From IMG/VR virus record IMGVR_UViG_3300027857_000045, positions 1-33,375 of that record: 33,375 nt of DNA. One strand, written 5' to 3'. Source of the DNA: a virus. This document shows positions 22,763-30,056 of the stretch, in pieces. The notes beneath the pieces are model-generated. The model saw only the letters and a list, made by a program, of their open reading frames with translations, was not told where the DNA came from and did no database searches. Positions within the stretch are counted from its first letter, which is position 1. Each line of letters starts with the position of its first letter. Both the position numbers and the translations under genes were made by a program.

Positions 22763-22854
22763 CTTTCGGCCCCAGTAGCCAGCATCTCCGGAGCACCACC
22801 GCAGCAGCGCTCTCAGATCAGCTCCACGACGCCGGCAGAATGAAAGCCAGACTC
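22761..22854 (+). repeat. Dispersed junction element, copy 17
   Basis: Head GACTTTCGGCCCCAGTAGCC then AGCATCTCCGG, central GCAGCAGCGCTCTCAGATC, tail GCAGAATGAAAGCCAGAC. The tail faces the ATG of a plus-strand gene (22874), so the tail-toward-gene rule also holds on the other strand. Confidence 0.85.
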
Positions 22855-22873
22855 TTGTTATATATTTGGAGTC

Positions 22874-23293
22874 ATGCTGTCATTTGATGAAGCTGCTTTA
22901 GTAGGCTATCAATCTCAGATAGTCGAGATACAGGGGAGAATCGAGACGCTCCTCGCCAAGCTCACGCACAAGGAGACGCCTTCCGGCCGTAAGCCCTTCA
23001 GCGCGGCCACCAGAAAGCGCATGTCGGCCCCTCAGAAGAAGCGCTATGCGGCGAAAGGTGTTACGGTCGACGTCCCGAAGGACACCGCGACACCGATAAA
23101 GAAGCGCACAATGAGCGCCGCCGGCCGGAAGAGAATCGCCGCCGCTCAGAGAAAGCGCTGGGCCGAGGTCCGCGCCGCGGCAGCCGCGAAAACAGCGCCG
23201 GCCAAGCCTGCCGCGCGAAAGGCCGCGCGCCCGTCAGCCGTCGCAGCCGGTGGCCGCATCGAGCACAAGCACCGCCAGCGCCGCGCCGCCTAA
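22874..23293 (+). CDS. Basic nucleoid-type protein, plus strand
   Basis: 139 residues, ATG at 22874 after TTTGGAG, a good ribosome-binding site. An N-terminal helix (residues 8-32, VGYQSQIVEIQGRIETLLAK) probably oligomerises. Two copies of a motif close to MSxxxRKRxAAAQxKRW lie at about 52-65 and 76-92, followed by an Ala/Lys/Arg-rich tail (95-139). Motifs of the type S-A-A-x-R-K-R-I-A-A-A-Q are widespread in small basic bacterial and phage proteins thought to bind DNA. Likely a DNA-binding or chromatin-like protein. Its stop codon overlaps the stop of the minus-strand gene at 23290. Confidence 0.72.
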   Translation: MLSFDEAALVGYQSQIVEIQGRIETLLAKLTHKETPSGRKPFSAATRKRMSAPQKKRYAAKGVTVDVPKDTATPIKKRTMSAAGRKRIAAAQRKRWAEVRAAAAAKTAPAKPAARKAARPSAVAAGGRIEHKHRQRRAA

Positions 23294-23532
23294 CGCTTCC
23301 CGCGTGGCCGGGATGCTCGCGCCGCCGGGCAATGTGGGCAGATCATGCGGTCGCCGTCGGGCGCCCAGCCGAGCCGTAACGCTTCGCGGGCCGCGTCCTG
23401 CTTATCGACGCCGATCACGCAGAACGTGCGCGTACACTTATAGCACCCGAGCTCCATCGTGGTGCGCGTGCCGTTCAAGGTCGGCTGCAGCTCTTCCTGA
23501 ATTTCTTCCATTTGATCCATTTGATTGCTCAC
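23290..23532 (-). CDS. Small zinc-ribbon protein
   Basis: 80 residues from a GTG at 23530-23532; an ATG at 23518-23520 is a possible alternative. Two CxxC pairs (C30/C33 in CYKC and C65/C68 in CPHC) form a zinc ribbon, with an acidic N-terminal helix (MDQMEEIQEELQ) and a basic tail. The segment VDKQDAAREALRLGWAPDG between the pairs is typical of small phage zinc-ribbon proteins. The stop codon (23290-23292) and that of the plus-strand neighbour (23291-23293) share two bases. The start lies at the head end of element 18. Function unknown. Confidence 0.68.
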   Translation of the reverse strand: MSNQMDQMEEIQEELQPTLNGTRTTMELGCYKCTRTFCVIGVDKQDAAREALRLGWAPDGDRMICPHCPAARASRPRGKR

Positions 23533-23537
23533 GCCAC

Positions 23538-23627
23538 GGCAAGCGGCAGTAGAAAGCAACGAAGCCGCCGCCTGTGATTTCCGCGCCCGCGACAGCAAGG
23601 AGCCGCCGCGAGCGCTCGAACCCAAAC
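23538..23627 (+). repeat. Dispersed junction element, copy 18
   Basis: Head CACGGCAAGCGGCAGTAG, body CTGTGATTTCCGCGC, tail CGCTCGAACCCAAAC touching the stop codon of the 23627-24340 gene. It combines the GCAAGCGG head with the GAACCCAA tail, so head and tail types are shuffled among copies. Confidence 0.8.
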
Positions 23628-24340
23628 TATTTCTTGGCGTCAGGGTGTTTCACAATGTGGACGTCTTCGTTATGCAGAACGTCGTCCCACATTTTCTCGT
23701 GGAGTCCGAACGGTGTTCCGTCCCGTTTCAGTACCAACCTTGATCCATCGGTCGGTAGATCGACGTACTTCAACGCATCGAGAGCGGTGTGGTGCGATAC
23801 CGGCATCGACTGGCCGGTCACGATGCCGTTCGCCTTGGCGTAGCGGAGAGTGACCACCTTCTCGTGCTTGATCGGCTCCAGCTCTTTCGATTTGAGAGAG
23901 GTCGACCGGGTGGCCGGCGCGGTGAGCCGGGCCGCTTTCGCCCGCTCGTCGCCGCTGATTCTCGCGGCCTGGTCGGCGCGCGCGCTGTGCTCTTTGGCTT
24001 CGTCGAGCTTGCCGGCGGCATAGGCGGCCTTCGAGGCCTCCCGCTCATCGGTCGCGACTTTGCTCGCTTCCTCGGCCCGGGCGATACACTGCTTGGCCTC
24101 CTCGAGTTTTGCCGCCTGGACCTTGGCTGCTTCGTCGGCCTTAGCCTGATTCTCGGCCTGGATGGCCTTATGGCGCTCTTCGTTGGCAGCCTGGGCGCTG
24201 GCCGGAGTGGGGCTGACCTTGGCTGCTTCATCGGCCTTTACTTGACGATCATAGGCGGCGATGGCGCGGAGTCTGTCTTCGTTGGCAGCCTGTGCGTTGA
24301 CAGACTGGGAGTCGTGCTGTTCGTTCGTTGCGTCGTTCAT
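23627..24340 (-). CDS. Ala/Glu-rich coiled-coil protein
   Basis: 237 residues. After a Gln/Asn/Ser-rich start come repeated helical units with AAAYDRQ, ADEAAKV and AQAANEE(R) (about 18-90), then a longer coiled coil to about 150. A C-terminal globular piece (about 165-237) contains LRYAKANGIVTGQSMPVSHHTALDALKYV and DGTPFGLHEKMWDDVLHNEDVHIV in consecutive segments. A proper ribosome-binding site (AGGAG, about 12 nt before the ATG) is present, unlike most neighbours. Located before the portal in the direction of transcription. It may be a structural or assembly protein; no family recognised. Confidence 0.62.
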   Translation of the reverse strand: MNDATNEQHDSQSVNAQAANEDRLRAIAAYDRQVKADEAAKVSPTPASAQAANEERHKAIQAENQAKADEAAKVQAAKLEEAKQCIARAEEASKVATDEREASKAAYAAGKLDEAKEHSARADQAARISGDERAKAARLTAPATRSTSLKSKELEPIKHEKVVTLRYAKANGIVTGQSMPVSHHTALDALKYVDLPTDGSRLVLKRDGTPFGLHEKMWDDVLHNEDVHIVKHPDAKK

Positions 24341-24386
24341 GATAGGTAATTCTCCTGATGGAATTGGTGATTCTGGTGCGGGACTT

Positions 24387-24500
24387 CTTAGGGCTTGGGT
24401 TCGAGCTCAGGCGGCCGTTGAGCTACTCGCGAGCGCTGCTGTTGCTCTGCGCAGGCTCGTGCTTCGTACTGGGGCCGAAAGGCCACTGGTTGCGAGAGAG
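24387..24500 (-). repeat. Dispersed junction element, copy 19
   Basis: One of the fullest copies: tail GGCTTGGGTTCGAGCTCAGG, centre GAGCTACTCGCGAGCGCTGC, head GCTTCGTACTGGGGCCGAAA then CACTGGTTGCGAGAGAG ending 4 bp from a stop codon. It is the left arm of a head-to-head pair with copy 20. Confidence 0.85.
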
Positions 24501-24503
24501 AAC

Positions 24504-24866
24504 TTACTGGACGTCGGGGACTAACTTCTGCTCGCGGGCGTGTTTCAATTGCGCGTCGCAGCAGCCCGTTATCCAGTCGCTCGCCGTTCCGGAGCCGCCC
24601 TGCTTCTCCGCTTCGCAGAGGGGACAGTATTCTGCTCCTTCAGGGTTATCGCCCATCAGATACAGGCCGCCGGCTTCGAGGGCTGCGCTTGTGATTGCCC
24701 AATGAGCCGACATCAGTGGATCGTAATCGCCGGGCTCGCTCATGCCCTTCAGTTCGCGCTCCATTGCCGCCGCCGCCTTGATGCCGTCTCCGGCGACGAG
24801 TCCGGACAGTCCGCGATCATCGATCGCCTTTCTTAACTCATCCCAATGGGGTTGACAGAATTTCAT
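24504..24866 (-). CDS. Small conserved phage protein with zinc-binding residues
   Basis: 120 residues from the ATG at 24864-24866, which overlaps the 3' end of the sigma gene by 29 bp. The protein opens MKFCQPHWDELRKAIDDRGL, with C4 and H7 and then C81/C84 in CPLCEAEK, a likely zinc site. It has the DPLMSAHWAI motif (about 49-58) and ends in LKHAREQKLVPDVQ. I recognise this pattern from small proteins in many podoviruses and related prophages, with no assigned function. Cotranscribed with the ECF sigma factor inside element pair 19/20. Confidence 0.75.
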   Translation of the reverse strand: MKFCQPHWDELRKAIDDRGLSGLVAGDGIKAAAAMERELKGMSEPGDYDPLMSAHWAITSAALEAGGLYLMGDNPEGAEYCPLCEAEKQGGSGTASDWITGCCDAQLKHAREQKLVPDVQ

Positions 24867-25338
24867 TTTGACGTCTGGCTGCGAACGTTCTGGCTTCGAG
24901 CTTGCCGCGGAATAAATGGGACTTAACCGTGTTATGTTCCATTTCCAGCGCTTCGGCGATTTCGAGACTAGACAGCCCCTCGATATAGAAAAGCTCAACC
25001 GCAAGGCGATGCGACGGCGTCATCGATTCGAGGAGCGTGGCTACGTCGAACGCGGCGGCGGGATTCTCGGTAACGGGAAACTCCGCCCATTTGGCCAGCT
25101 CGATGTGTTCCGCCAGGTGGCTGAGTTTGCGCACCTCTGTCTTCACCGCGTTCCAGGCTATCGACAATACCCAGTTTCGAATTGGCGAATGGCCGTTCCA
25201 CTGCTCGCGCTTCTCCCAGGCCCGGCCCCAGGCTTCCATGGCGAAGTCTTCCGCCTCGCGCACGTTGCGGGTCGTGAGCCAGCGCACCGTGGCCCGGTAG
25301 TGCCCGGTATAGGCGGTGATGAATTCGGCTTCGGTCAA
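24838..25338 (-). CDS. ECF-type RNA polymerase sigma factor
   Basis: 166 residues, TTG start at 25336-25338. Region 2 occupies about residues 4-70: a helix with TAYTGHYRATVRWL, then AEDFAMEAWGRAWEK (the D-x-x-x-x-x-W-x-R-x-W pattern of region 2.2/2.3) and NWVLSIAWN. Region 4 (about 108-150) has SHRLAVELFYIEGLSSLEIA and a helix-turn-helix ending NTVKSHLFRGKLEAR. A short linker with no region 3 marks the ECF group. It would redirect host RNA polymerase to specific promoters; no anti-sigma gene is visible next to it. It sits in the late region, inside element pair 19/20. Confidence 0.88.
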   Translation of the reverse strand: MTEAEFITAYTGHYRATVRWLTTRNVREAEDFAMEAWGRAWEKREQWNGHSPIRNWVLSIAWNAVKTEVRKLSHLAEHIELAKWAEFPVTENPAAAFDVATLLESMTPSHRLAVELFYIEGLSSLEIAEALEMEHNTVKSHLFRGKLEARTFAARRQNEILSTPLG

Positions 25339-25366
25339 GGTTGTACTACTTTACCAACCACTTCAC

Positions 25367-25457
25367 CACGGCAAGCGGCAGTAGGAAGCATCAGCCGCGC
25401 ACTGCAATTACAGGGCTCGCGAATCGTTGGCCCGACACCGCGACGTGAAACATCCAT
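25367..25457 (+). repeat. Dispersed junction element, copy 20
   Basis: Head CACGGCAAGCGGCAGTAGG then AAGCATC; body CAATTACAGGGCTCGCGAA; tail GACGTGAAACATCC about 3 bp from the stop of the 25461-25793 gene. Very close to copy 24. Confidence 0.82.
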
Positions 25458-25460
25458 TCT

Positions 25461-25793
25461 TTAAGACGTCCTATTCCTAACATGCACTTCAAATTCAACA
25501 CTCGAGACCTGCATTACTGGAAGAGCCGCCGGTCCGGATCTAATACGGGTGAACGGCATTCCCGAGCCGGTGATCGCCGCCAACTTGCCAGGAACGGTCT
25601 GCGTCAGGATCTCCGCTCCGCCGGGAGTGTACAGGTCATAGTAGACCAGGTCGTTGCCACTGCCCTGCCAGGTGATCGGGGCCGCGGTCCAGTTCCAGGG
25701 GATCAGAACCGCCAGGATTTCGCCGCTGCCGATGAAGAATGGCTCAGACAGCGAGTTGCCGGCGAGGATGCGCGGACGAAGGATGATCTGCAT
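25461..25793 (-). CDS. Phage structural protein, small beta-type
   Basis: 110 residues. The sequence has IPWNWTAAPITWQGSGNDLV (about 31-50), a YDLYTPGGAEI strand and a RIRSGPAALPVMQVSSVEFE end. The order 'W...ITWQxSxDxxxxxDLYxxxGxE ... xxRSGxxxxPVxQ' recurs in small proteins of phage structural blocks. Last gene of an uninterrupted block (31267 to 25461) bounded by elements 20 and 21 with tails inward. Probably virion-associated; precise role unknown. Confidence 0.68.
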   Translation of the reverse strand: MQIILRPRILAGNSLSEPFFIGSGEILAVLIPWNWTAAPITWQGSGNDLVYYDLYTPGGAEILTQTVPGKLAAITGSGMPFTRIRSGPAALPVMQVSSVEFEVHVRNRTS

Positions 25794-25808
25794 AAAGAAA
25801 GTCGCCGT

Positions 25809-27389
25809 TCAGAATCCGACGCCCAGCGCGCCGAGACCTTTCGCGCCAGTTCCTGGAACGCTTTTGACGCCGAACGGCAGGTCGCGAAGGAAAAGAAGGA
25901 TAGTATCGGCCCCAAAGTGCGCGCCAAAGGTCGTCGGCGTCTCTACCACCCCGAAGCTCTCGCGCCCGGCTGCCAGGTGCGCGCCCAGCGCAGACCTGGC
26001 TTCAGACAATAAAGCCATGTCGGTAGAGGACGCCAGGTGCGTTCCCCGCGCCGAGGTAGCGTCGGACAATGGAGCCGTGTCGGTTCCGGCGGCCAGGTGC
26101 GCTCCGTGCTCCGCGCCGAGATCTCGCGCGGGCGCTTTGTCGGTCGCCGCCGCCAGGTGCGCGCCCAGTGCTGCGCCGCTATCGCTCGCCGGCGCAATAT
26201 CCTTGGCTGCGGCCAGGTGGGTCCCTAACTCCGAAGCGAGATCGCTCACCGGCGCTTTTTCCGTTCCGGCCCCAAGGTGCGCCCCTAGCGCCGATCTGGT
26301 CTCTAACAAGAAAACTCGGTCTGTTGACGCCGCCAGATGCGCGCCAAGCCCCGCGCCAAGATCACTGGACGGAAGGCGATCGGTCGCTGCCGCAAGGTGC
26401 GCGCCCAGATCCGAGGCGAGATCTCGCGCCGGAGCCCTATCCGTTCCGGCCGCCAGATGCGCGCCGAGCGCCGTTTTCGTTTCCGAGAAGGAAGTGTTCT
26501 CGCTCACCGCTCGCGGCACGCTCCGCAGCGTGCTGGTTGAATCAGAGACGGCAATCGACTCATTCCCGGCCCCTAGATGCGCCCCCAGATCCGAGCCAAG
26601 GTCGCGCGCCGGCGAGCGGTCGGTCGACGCCGCCAGATGCGCGCCAAGCCCGGCGCCTTGGTCGCTGGCCGGCGCTCTGTCCGTTCCATTGCCGCTCGCT
26701 ACCGCGGTGCTCGCGGTGCGCAGCTCGATCGAGGCGAGCGCCCAGACCGTGTCTGTATTGGTGACCTTCGTCGTGCAGGCGCCCCCGGCGCCGACCACCA
26801 CATTGTCGGTGATGGCTGTGCCCGGTCCGCTCGTAAACACTTCGCCGACGCCTCGCAAATTACCGGTCGAGATCGTGAATGTGCCGGTCGAGGAACCCGC
26901 ATACCCGGCCACGCACCAGTCGTTGGCGTCCTGGGTCGTGATCGATGGACTGGTCGGGCTCGCGCTCGAGGACGTTGCCGTCGCCACCGTTCCGATCAGC
27001 GATGCGCCGGAATAGGCCGCAAACGCGCAGGCGAGCTTACTGGTTGGCGAGACATTGCAGGTAAGCGTCTTACTGCTTACCGACACCGATCCGTTGACCG
27101 TCGTCGCCCAGCACTCGATCCGGACTGAAGTCGAGTTATTGAGTGCGCAGCCGTTGACCAGCGTGAAGGTGTTGCCCGTCAGTGTGGGAGCGCTGCCTAC
27201 CGACGTTGTCGTCGCGATCGCGTAGATGACAACGATCGTATTGCCGCTGGCGATCGTAACGGCGGAGCTGGTGCAGCTAGTCGCACTCGCCGTGCAGCCG
27301 CCCGTCGACGAAGTGACGAACGCGATCGCGGCCGAGGCCGGCAGCGTCGAGAGAAGCAAAAGGGTAACGAGCAGCGCCGCGCATTTCAT
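25809..27389 (-). CDS. Exported surface protein with 20-residue repeats
   Basis: 526 residues. Signal peptide MKCAALLVTLLLLSTLPASA, then a beta domain (about 22-225, four to six cysteines, TIASGNTIVVIYA and TQDANDWCVAGYAG segments) of a kind seen in phage-linked and secreted proteins. From about 235 to 490 lie about 13 units of exactly 20 residues close to LGAHLAAxTDRAPxSDLxSx. The fixed Asp and Leu positions suggest a beta-solenoid stalk. The C-terminus (about 495-526) returns to unique sequence. A receptor-binding or adhesive fibre is likely. Codon use in the repeats differs from unit to unit, so selection keeps the protein pattern. Confidence 0.75.
   Translation of the reverse strand: MKCAALLVTLLLLSTLPASAAIAFVTSSTGGCTASATSCTSSAVTIASGNTIVVIYAIATTTSVGSAPTLTGNTFTLVNGCALNNSTSVRIECWATTVNGSVSVSSKTLTCNVSPTSKLACAFAAYSGASLIGTVATATSSSASPTSPSITTQDANDWCVAGYAGSSTGTFTISTGNLRGVGEVFTSGPGTAITDNVVVGAGGACTTKVTNTDTVWALASIELRTASTAVASGNGTDRAPASDQGAGLGAHLAASTDRSPARDLGSDLGAHLGAGNESIAVSDSTSTLRSVPRAVSENTSFSETKTALGAHLAAGTDRAPARDLASDLGAHLAAATDRLPSSDLGAGLGAHLAASTDRVFLLETRSALGAHLGAGTEKAPVSDLASELGTHLAAAKDIAPASDSGAALGAHLAAATDKAPARDLGAEHGAHLAAGTDTAPLSDATSARGTHLASSTDMALLSEARSALGAHLAAGRESFGVVETPTTFGAHFGADTILLFLRDLPFGVKSVPGTGAKGLGALGVGF
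25911..26690 (-). repeat. Tandem repeat tract, 60-bp period, inside the surface-protein gene
   Basis: Thirteen or so units in strict 60-bp register, each with a GCCAGGTGCGCGCC-like core (Leu-Gly-Ala-His-Leu). Cores recur at 60-bp steps from about 25911; the unit near 26511 is strongly diverged. No unit breaks the reading frame. Confidence 0.9.
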
Positions 27390-27429
27390 TCATTGACCAC
27401 GCATCCTCGGATCGGGCGAGAATCAACTC

Positions 27430-28464
27430 CTAAAAATATACGACCTCCGAAACCGCGAGCGTATCATTCGTATTCATCGTAGCCGGCGTGAATGTGCCTT
27501 CGAAGCACATGGTTCCGGAGGCGTTGGCGGTGAAGATTCCGAAGGCCTGCACGCCTACCGCGTTGGCTGTGCTGGTGTAGGTTTTGGCGATGGTGAATTT
27601 GCCGAAATTGGTGAGATTCGAGCTTGGAACCGTGAACGCCGCGATCGTGTTCGAAGAATCGACGACCGAGCACACCAGGGCGGCCGTACACCCCGGGGTA
27701 TCGGCGGATATCTCGCCGGACGACGCGAGAGTCGAGCCGCCGGCGAGGGAGCCGGTGGGGGGCGTACCGGAATTGGTCCGGATCACCTTGTAGATCGCCG
27801 GCCCGTTCGAGCCGGTCCAGGTGACGGTGACATAGTTAGTGGCGTTGAGCGTCGACGCCACGCTTGTCGATGCGGAAGCCGCGCCAACTGTGGTGCAAAT
27901 TCCCTGATTGCACGCAAAGATGTAATAGAAGACGGCGGTGCCGGTGGTGCCGGTAACGACGGTGGTCGGGGCGCCCGGAACGGTCAGGGTCGTCGAATTG
28001 TCGGCGTAGGCGTTGGCGCGCACGCCGGCGCCGGATGTGCCCGCCGCGTTGAAGCCATTGGTGACAAACTCGCCGCTCAGAGTCGTGTCGGCCTCCGCCG
28101 GCGTGATCGCCGTATTGGTGAGCCCGATGAAATTACACTGGGAATTCACGGTGGGCGTCGAGGTGTCGGCCATGATCTGCGACTGCCAGGTCGTGCCCGC
28201 CGAAGTGCGCATGTTGCGGCCGTCATAGGTGTAATACAGCTCGCCGCACGCGGCCGTGTCATCGCATCCTGGCCGCGGGTGCCGTGCTTCGATGTGATAC
28301 GGATGCGACAACGGCGCCTGAGCTTCCGCGCCCTGCCTTCCGCGTCCCACCGAGGCGGATCCATGATCGCCGCCGCCTTGCCGGTCTCTTCCCTGCGCTG
28401 AGAGAGCCGGAGCGATGATCAGCGAGGCGGAGAAGAAGAAAAGAACAGCCGTTGTGTATTTCAT
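27430..28464 (-). CDS. Exported beta-rich protein
   Basis: 344 residues. Signal peptide MKYTTAVLFFFSASLIIAPA (cut near LSAQ), a polar Gly/Arg/Gln linker (about 25-60), then CDDTAACGELYYTYDGRNMR (about 68-87). Long beta-rich regions with NATNYVTVTWTGSNGPAIYK (about 205-225) follow, and a C-terminal set of strands TASANAVGVQAFG-like to EGTFTPATMN. It has paired cysteines and many Thr/Ser/Gly residues. It lies in the fibre/decoration block and has a neighbour of similar character on each side. Likely a surface or virion decoration protein; the signal peptide is unexpected for the latter. Confidence 0.68.
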   Translation of the reverse strand: MKYTTAVLFFFSASLIIAPALSAQGRDRQGGGDHGSASVGRGRQGAEAQAPLSHPYHIEARHPRPGCDDTAACGELYYTYDGRNMRTSAGTTWQSQIMADTSTPTVNSQCNFIGLTNTAITPAEADTTLSGEFVTNGFNAAGTSGAGVRANAYADNSTTLTVPGAPTTVVTGTTGTAVFYYIFACNQGICTTVGAASASTSVASTLNATNYVTVTWTGSNGPAIYKVIRTNSGTPPTGSLAGGSTLASSGEISADTPGCTAALVCSVVDSSNTIAAFTVPSSNLTNFGKFTIAKTYTSTANAVGVQAFGIFTANASGTMCFEGTFTPATMNTNDTLAVSEVVYF

Positions 28465-28471
28465 AGGGGTG

Positions 28472-28882
28472 TTATTGATACCAGAGATTGACGACCATGC
28501 CGGTCGCGCACGTCGACGCCCCGCCCGTTGCCGTCACCGAAGCGACCGAGATCGCTGCGCCGAAATTGGCGACGGCCAGGGCGTTCGGCGAGATATTGGC
28601 GGCCGAGGAGCCTGGGATGCCGAGCGAGATAGCCGGGGTGGAGCTGCCAAGCGAAACGGACGCGGACGCCAGGTCGAACAGGTCGGCAAAGCAGACCGAC
28701 GCATTCGGGTTATAGATGTACCAGCCATAGAGGTTTCCCGGGCTTGCCTTGACCGCCTGCGTCGCAGTCGACGCAGCCGTCCGGAAAACCGAAGCGGCAA
28801 GCGTCGGCTGCTGTAACTGCGCCCGGCCGACGGCAACGAGCAGTGCGATCAGGGCGACGATCGGCCAGAAGTAGTGGCGCAT
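28472..28882 (-). CDS. Exported beta-rich small protein
   Basis: 136 residues. N-terminal hydrophobic signal MRHYFWPIVALIALLVAVGR, cut near AQ. The mature part contains ASPGNLYGWYIYNPNASVCF and ADLFDLASASVSLGSSTPAI segments and a C-terminal SVTATGGASTCATGMVVNLWY. The pattern 'G-N-L-Y-G-x-x-I-x-N-P-x-A-x-x-x-x-x-Q/D-L-F' is common in short phage-encoded virion proteins. It starts 2 bp after the upstream stop. Probably a small virion or surface protein. Confidence 0.68.
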   Translation of the reverse strand: MRHYFWPIVALIALLVAVGRAQLQQPTLAASVFRTAASTATQAVKASPGNLYGWYIYNPNASVCFADLFDLASASVSLGSSTPAISLGIPGSSAANISPNALAVANFGAAISVASVTATGGASTCATGMVVNLWYQ

Positions 28883-28884
28883 TG

Positions 28885-29562
28885 TTAGAGGCGGTGCCGG
28901 AGGAATAACACCAGGACGAGGATGCCTGTCGCGCCGAGGCTCGCCCAGAGTTGATAGACAAGCCGTTTTTCAATGGCTTCACATTTGGATTCGAGCGCGG
29001 CGAGGCCGGCCTTCATGGCTGCCGTGTTAGCGCTCAGAGTCTCGGATAGGGCCGCAAATCTGGCGAGTGCGGCCTCTTCGCGCCTCGCGCACACAGCGGT
29101 TTTGGCGGCGAGCTCGACATCATGCGACGCGAGCGCCTTGTTGATCTGGCCCTCGCTCGCTTGCCTCGCCGAGTTTGCTATATCGACCTGGGAAGCAACC
29201 TGGGAAGACAGCGCCGCGATGGCTCGATCGAGGAGAACGTCCCTTTTGTCCAGTTCTTCGTCCCTTTTGTCCAGTTCTTCGATACGCCCGTGAGTCCAGG
29301 CAATCTCAGCAGCGCCAGCGCGGTCCGCGGCGGCGATCTCGGCGGTATGCGCCATATGTTCCCGCTCGAACGCCAGATCGAGCTTCTTCAGCTCCAGACG
29401 GTTATCGAGCTCCGACTGCTGCGTAGCGGTGAATTTCTTGCCGAGATCGTCCGCCGTCAGCCGCAACTCGTGTTTCAGTTGGCCTACAACGGATTCCAGT
29501 TCCGCCGGCACGGCTTGGTAGGCGTCTTTTGCGTGAACGGCTTCGTGTCCCTGATTGAGCAT
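28885..29562 (-). CDS. Coiled-coil protein with C-terminal membrane anchor
   Basis: 225 residues. Nearly all helical: heptads from about 20 to 195, including a direct duplication EELDKRD/EELDKRD encoded by a perfect 21-bp tandem repeat (29240-29260 and 29261-29281). The end, LWASLGATGILVLVLFLRHR (about 205-224), is one clear transmembrane helix followed by basic residues, so the protein is tail-anchored in the inner membrane with the coil in the cytoplasm. Such an arrangement is odd within a fibre block. It might tether assembly to the membrane or act in lysis or exclusion. Confidence 0.65.
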   Translation of the reverse strand: MLNQGHEAVHAKDAYQAVPAELESVVGQLKHELRLTADDLGKKFTATQQSELDNRLELKKLDLAFEREHMAHTAEIAAADRAGAAEIAWTHGRIEELDKRDEELDKRDVLLDRAIAALSSQVASQVDIANSARQASEGQINKALASHDVELAAKTAVCARREEAALARFAALSETLSANTAAMKAGLAALESKCEAIEKRLVYQLWASLGATGILVLVLFLRHRL

Positions 29563-29563
29563 G

Positions 29564-29791
29564 TTATTTTTTCTTCGGCCTCGCGATCAGATTCACGCCG
29601 AGCAGCGCCCGGGCGCGCGACTGGATCCGCTCTTCGGTCCCCTTCGAGATATTGCCGGCGTTGTAGGAGCGCGTGGCGCCCCCGATCGCGAGGCGTTGAT
29701 GGACCTTATCATTCACGGGAAACGATGTTCCCGCGCCGGCGAACGCGGACGCCGGCAGTGCCTTGCGTTTTGCGGCTGTTAGAGTGGGCAT
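29564..29791 (-). CDS. Small conserved phage protein (LPxSxFA...PVND family)
   Basis: 75 residues. MPTLTAAKRKALPASAFAGA is followed by PVNDKVHQRLAIGGATRSYN and a basic end RARALLGVNLIARPKKK. This pattern (LP-x-S-x-F-A, P-V-x-D, then a helix with regularly placed Ala/Arg) is found in many phage genomes, next to head genes, sometimes annotated only as hypothetical. The ATG (29789-29791) overlaps the start codon area of the plus-strand gene that begins at 29793, so the two genes diverge from a shared CATG. Structural or assembly role likely, unproven. Confidence 0.75.
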   Translation of the reverse strand: MPTLTAAKRKALPASAFAGAGTSFPVNDKVHQRLAIGGATRSYNAGNISKGTEERIQSRARALLGVNLIARPKKK

Positions 29792-29792
29792 G

Positions 29793-30056
29793 ATGACCGT
29801 CGATGAGGCAAAGGCCGAATGCGCGGAGTTCGTGAACGCCTGCGAAGGGAAGGTAATCGTCGGGTCGTGGCGGCCGATTCCGCTTGGAGTGCCGATGACC
29901 GTCCACTATTTATGGGATGGGTGGAATTGTAGTTTTGACGTCCGGGAAACCGCAATCCGCGAGGCATCAAGGGAAGAGTGGCTCGCCTGCGCATGGCCCC
30001 GTAGGGGTCCAAATGGACTCATTCCGCGTTACTTCTACCAGGTTGTCGTCGACTAG
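29793..30056 (+). CDS. Small hypothetical protein wedged on the plus strand
   Basis: 87 residues from the ATG at 29793; the codon at 29790 is an alternative. An N-terminal helix (MTVDEAKAECAEFVNA) is followed by a beta region VIVGSWRPIPLGVPMTVHYL. The end, AIREASREEWLACAWPRRG, leads to RYFYQVVVD. It resembles the gene at 22151-22426. The stop TAG (30054-30056) shares bases with the TAG of the minus-strand gene (30053-30055 read in reverse) in a CTAG palindrome. The gene fits between two minus-strand genes with no spare base. Function unknown. Confidence 0.7.
   Translation: MTVDEAKAECAEFVNACEGKVIVGSWRPIPLGVPMTVHYLWDGWNCSFDVRETAIREASREEWLACAWPRRGPNGLIPRYFYQVVVD

Noticed and set aside
24387-24500. 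Dispersed elements as tRNA genes
   Set aside because: The reverse strand has GTAGCTCAACGG and GAGCTCGAACCC, which resemble D- and T-arm signals, but there is no anticodon arm, acceptor stem or CCA-type end, and other copies lose the match.
25911-26690. Diversity-generating retroelement variable region
   Set aside because: The 60-bp units are plain tandem repeats. No reverse transcriptase or template repeat is in the window and changes are not confined to adenines.
25654-27015. Plus-strand 453-codon frame opposite the repeat protein
   Set aside because: It mirrors the 60-bp repeats on the opposite strand; the minus-strand frame has the signal peptide and block context.
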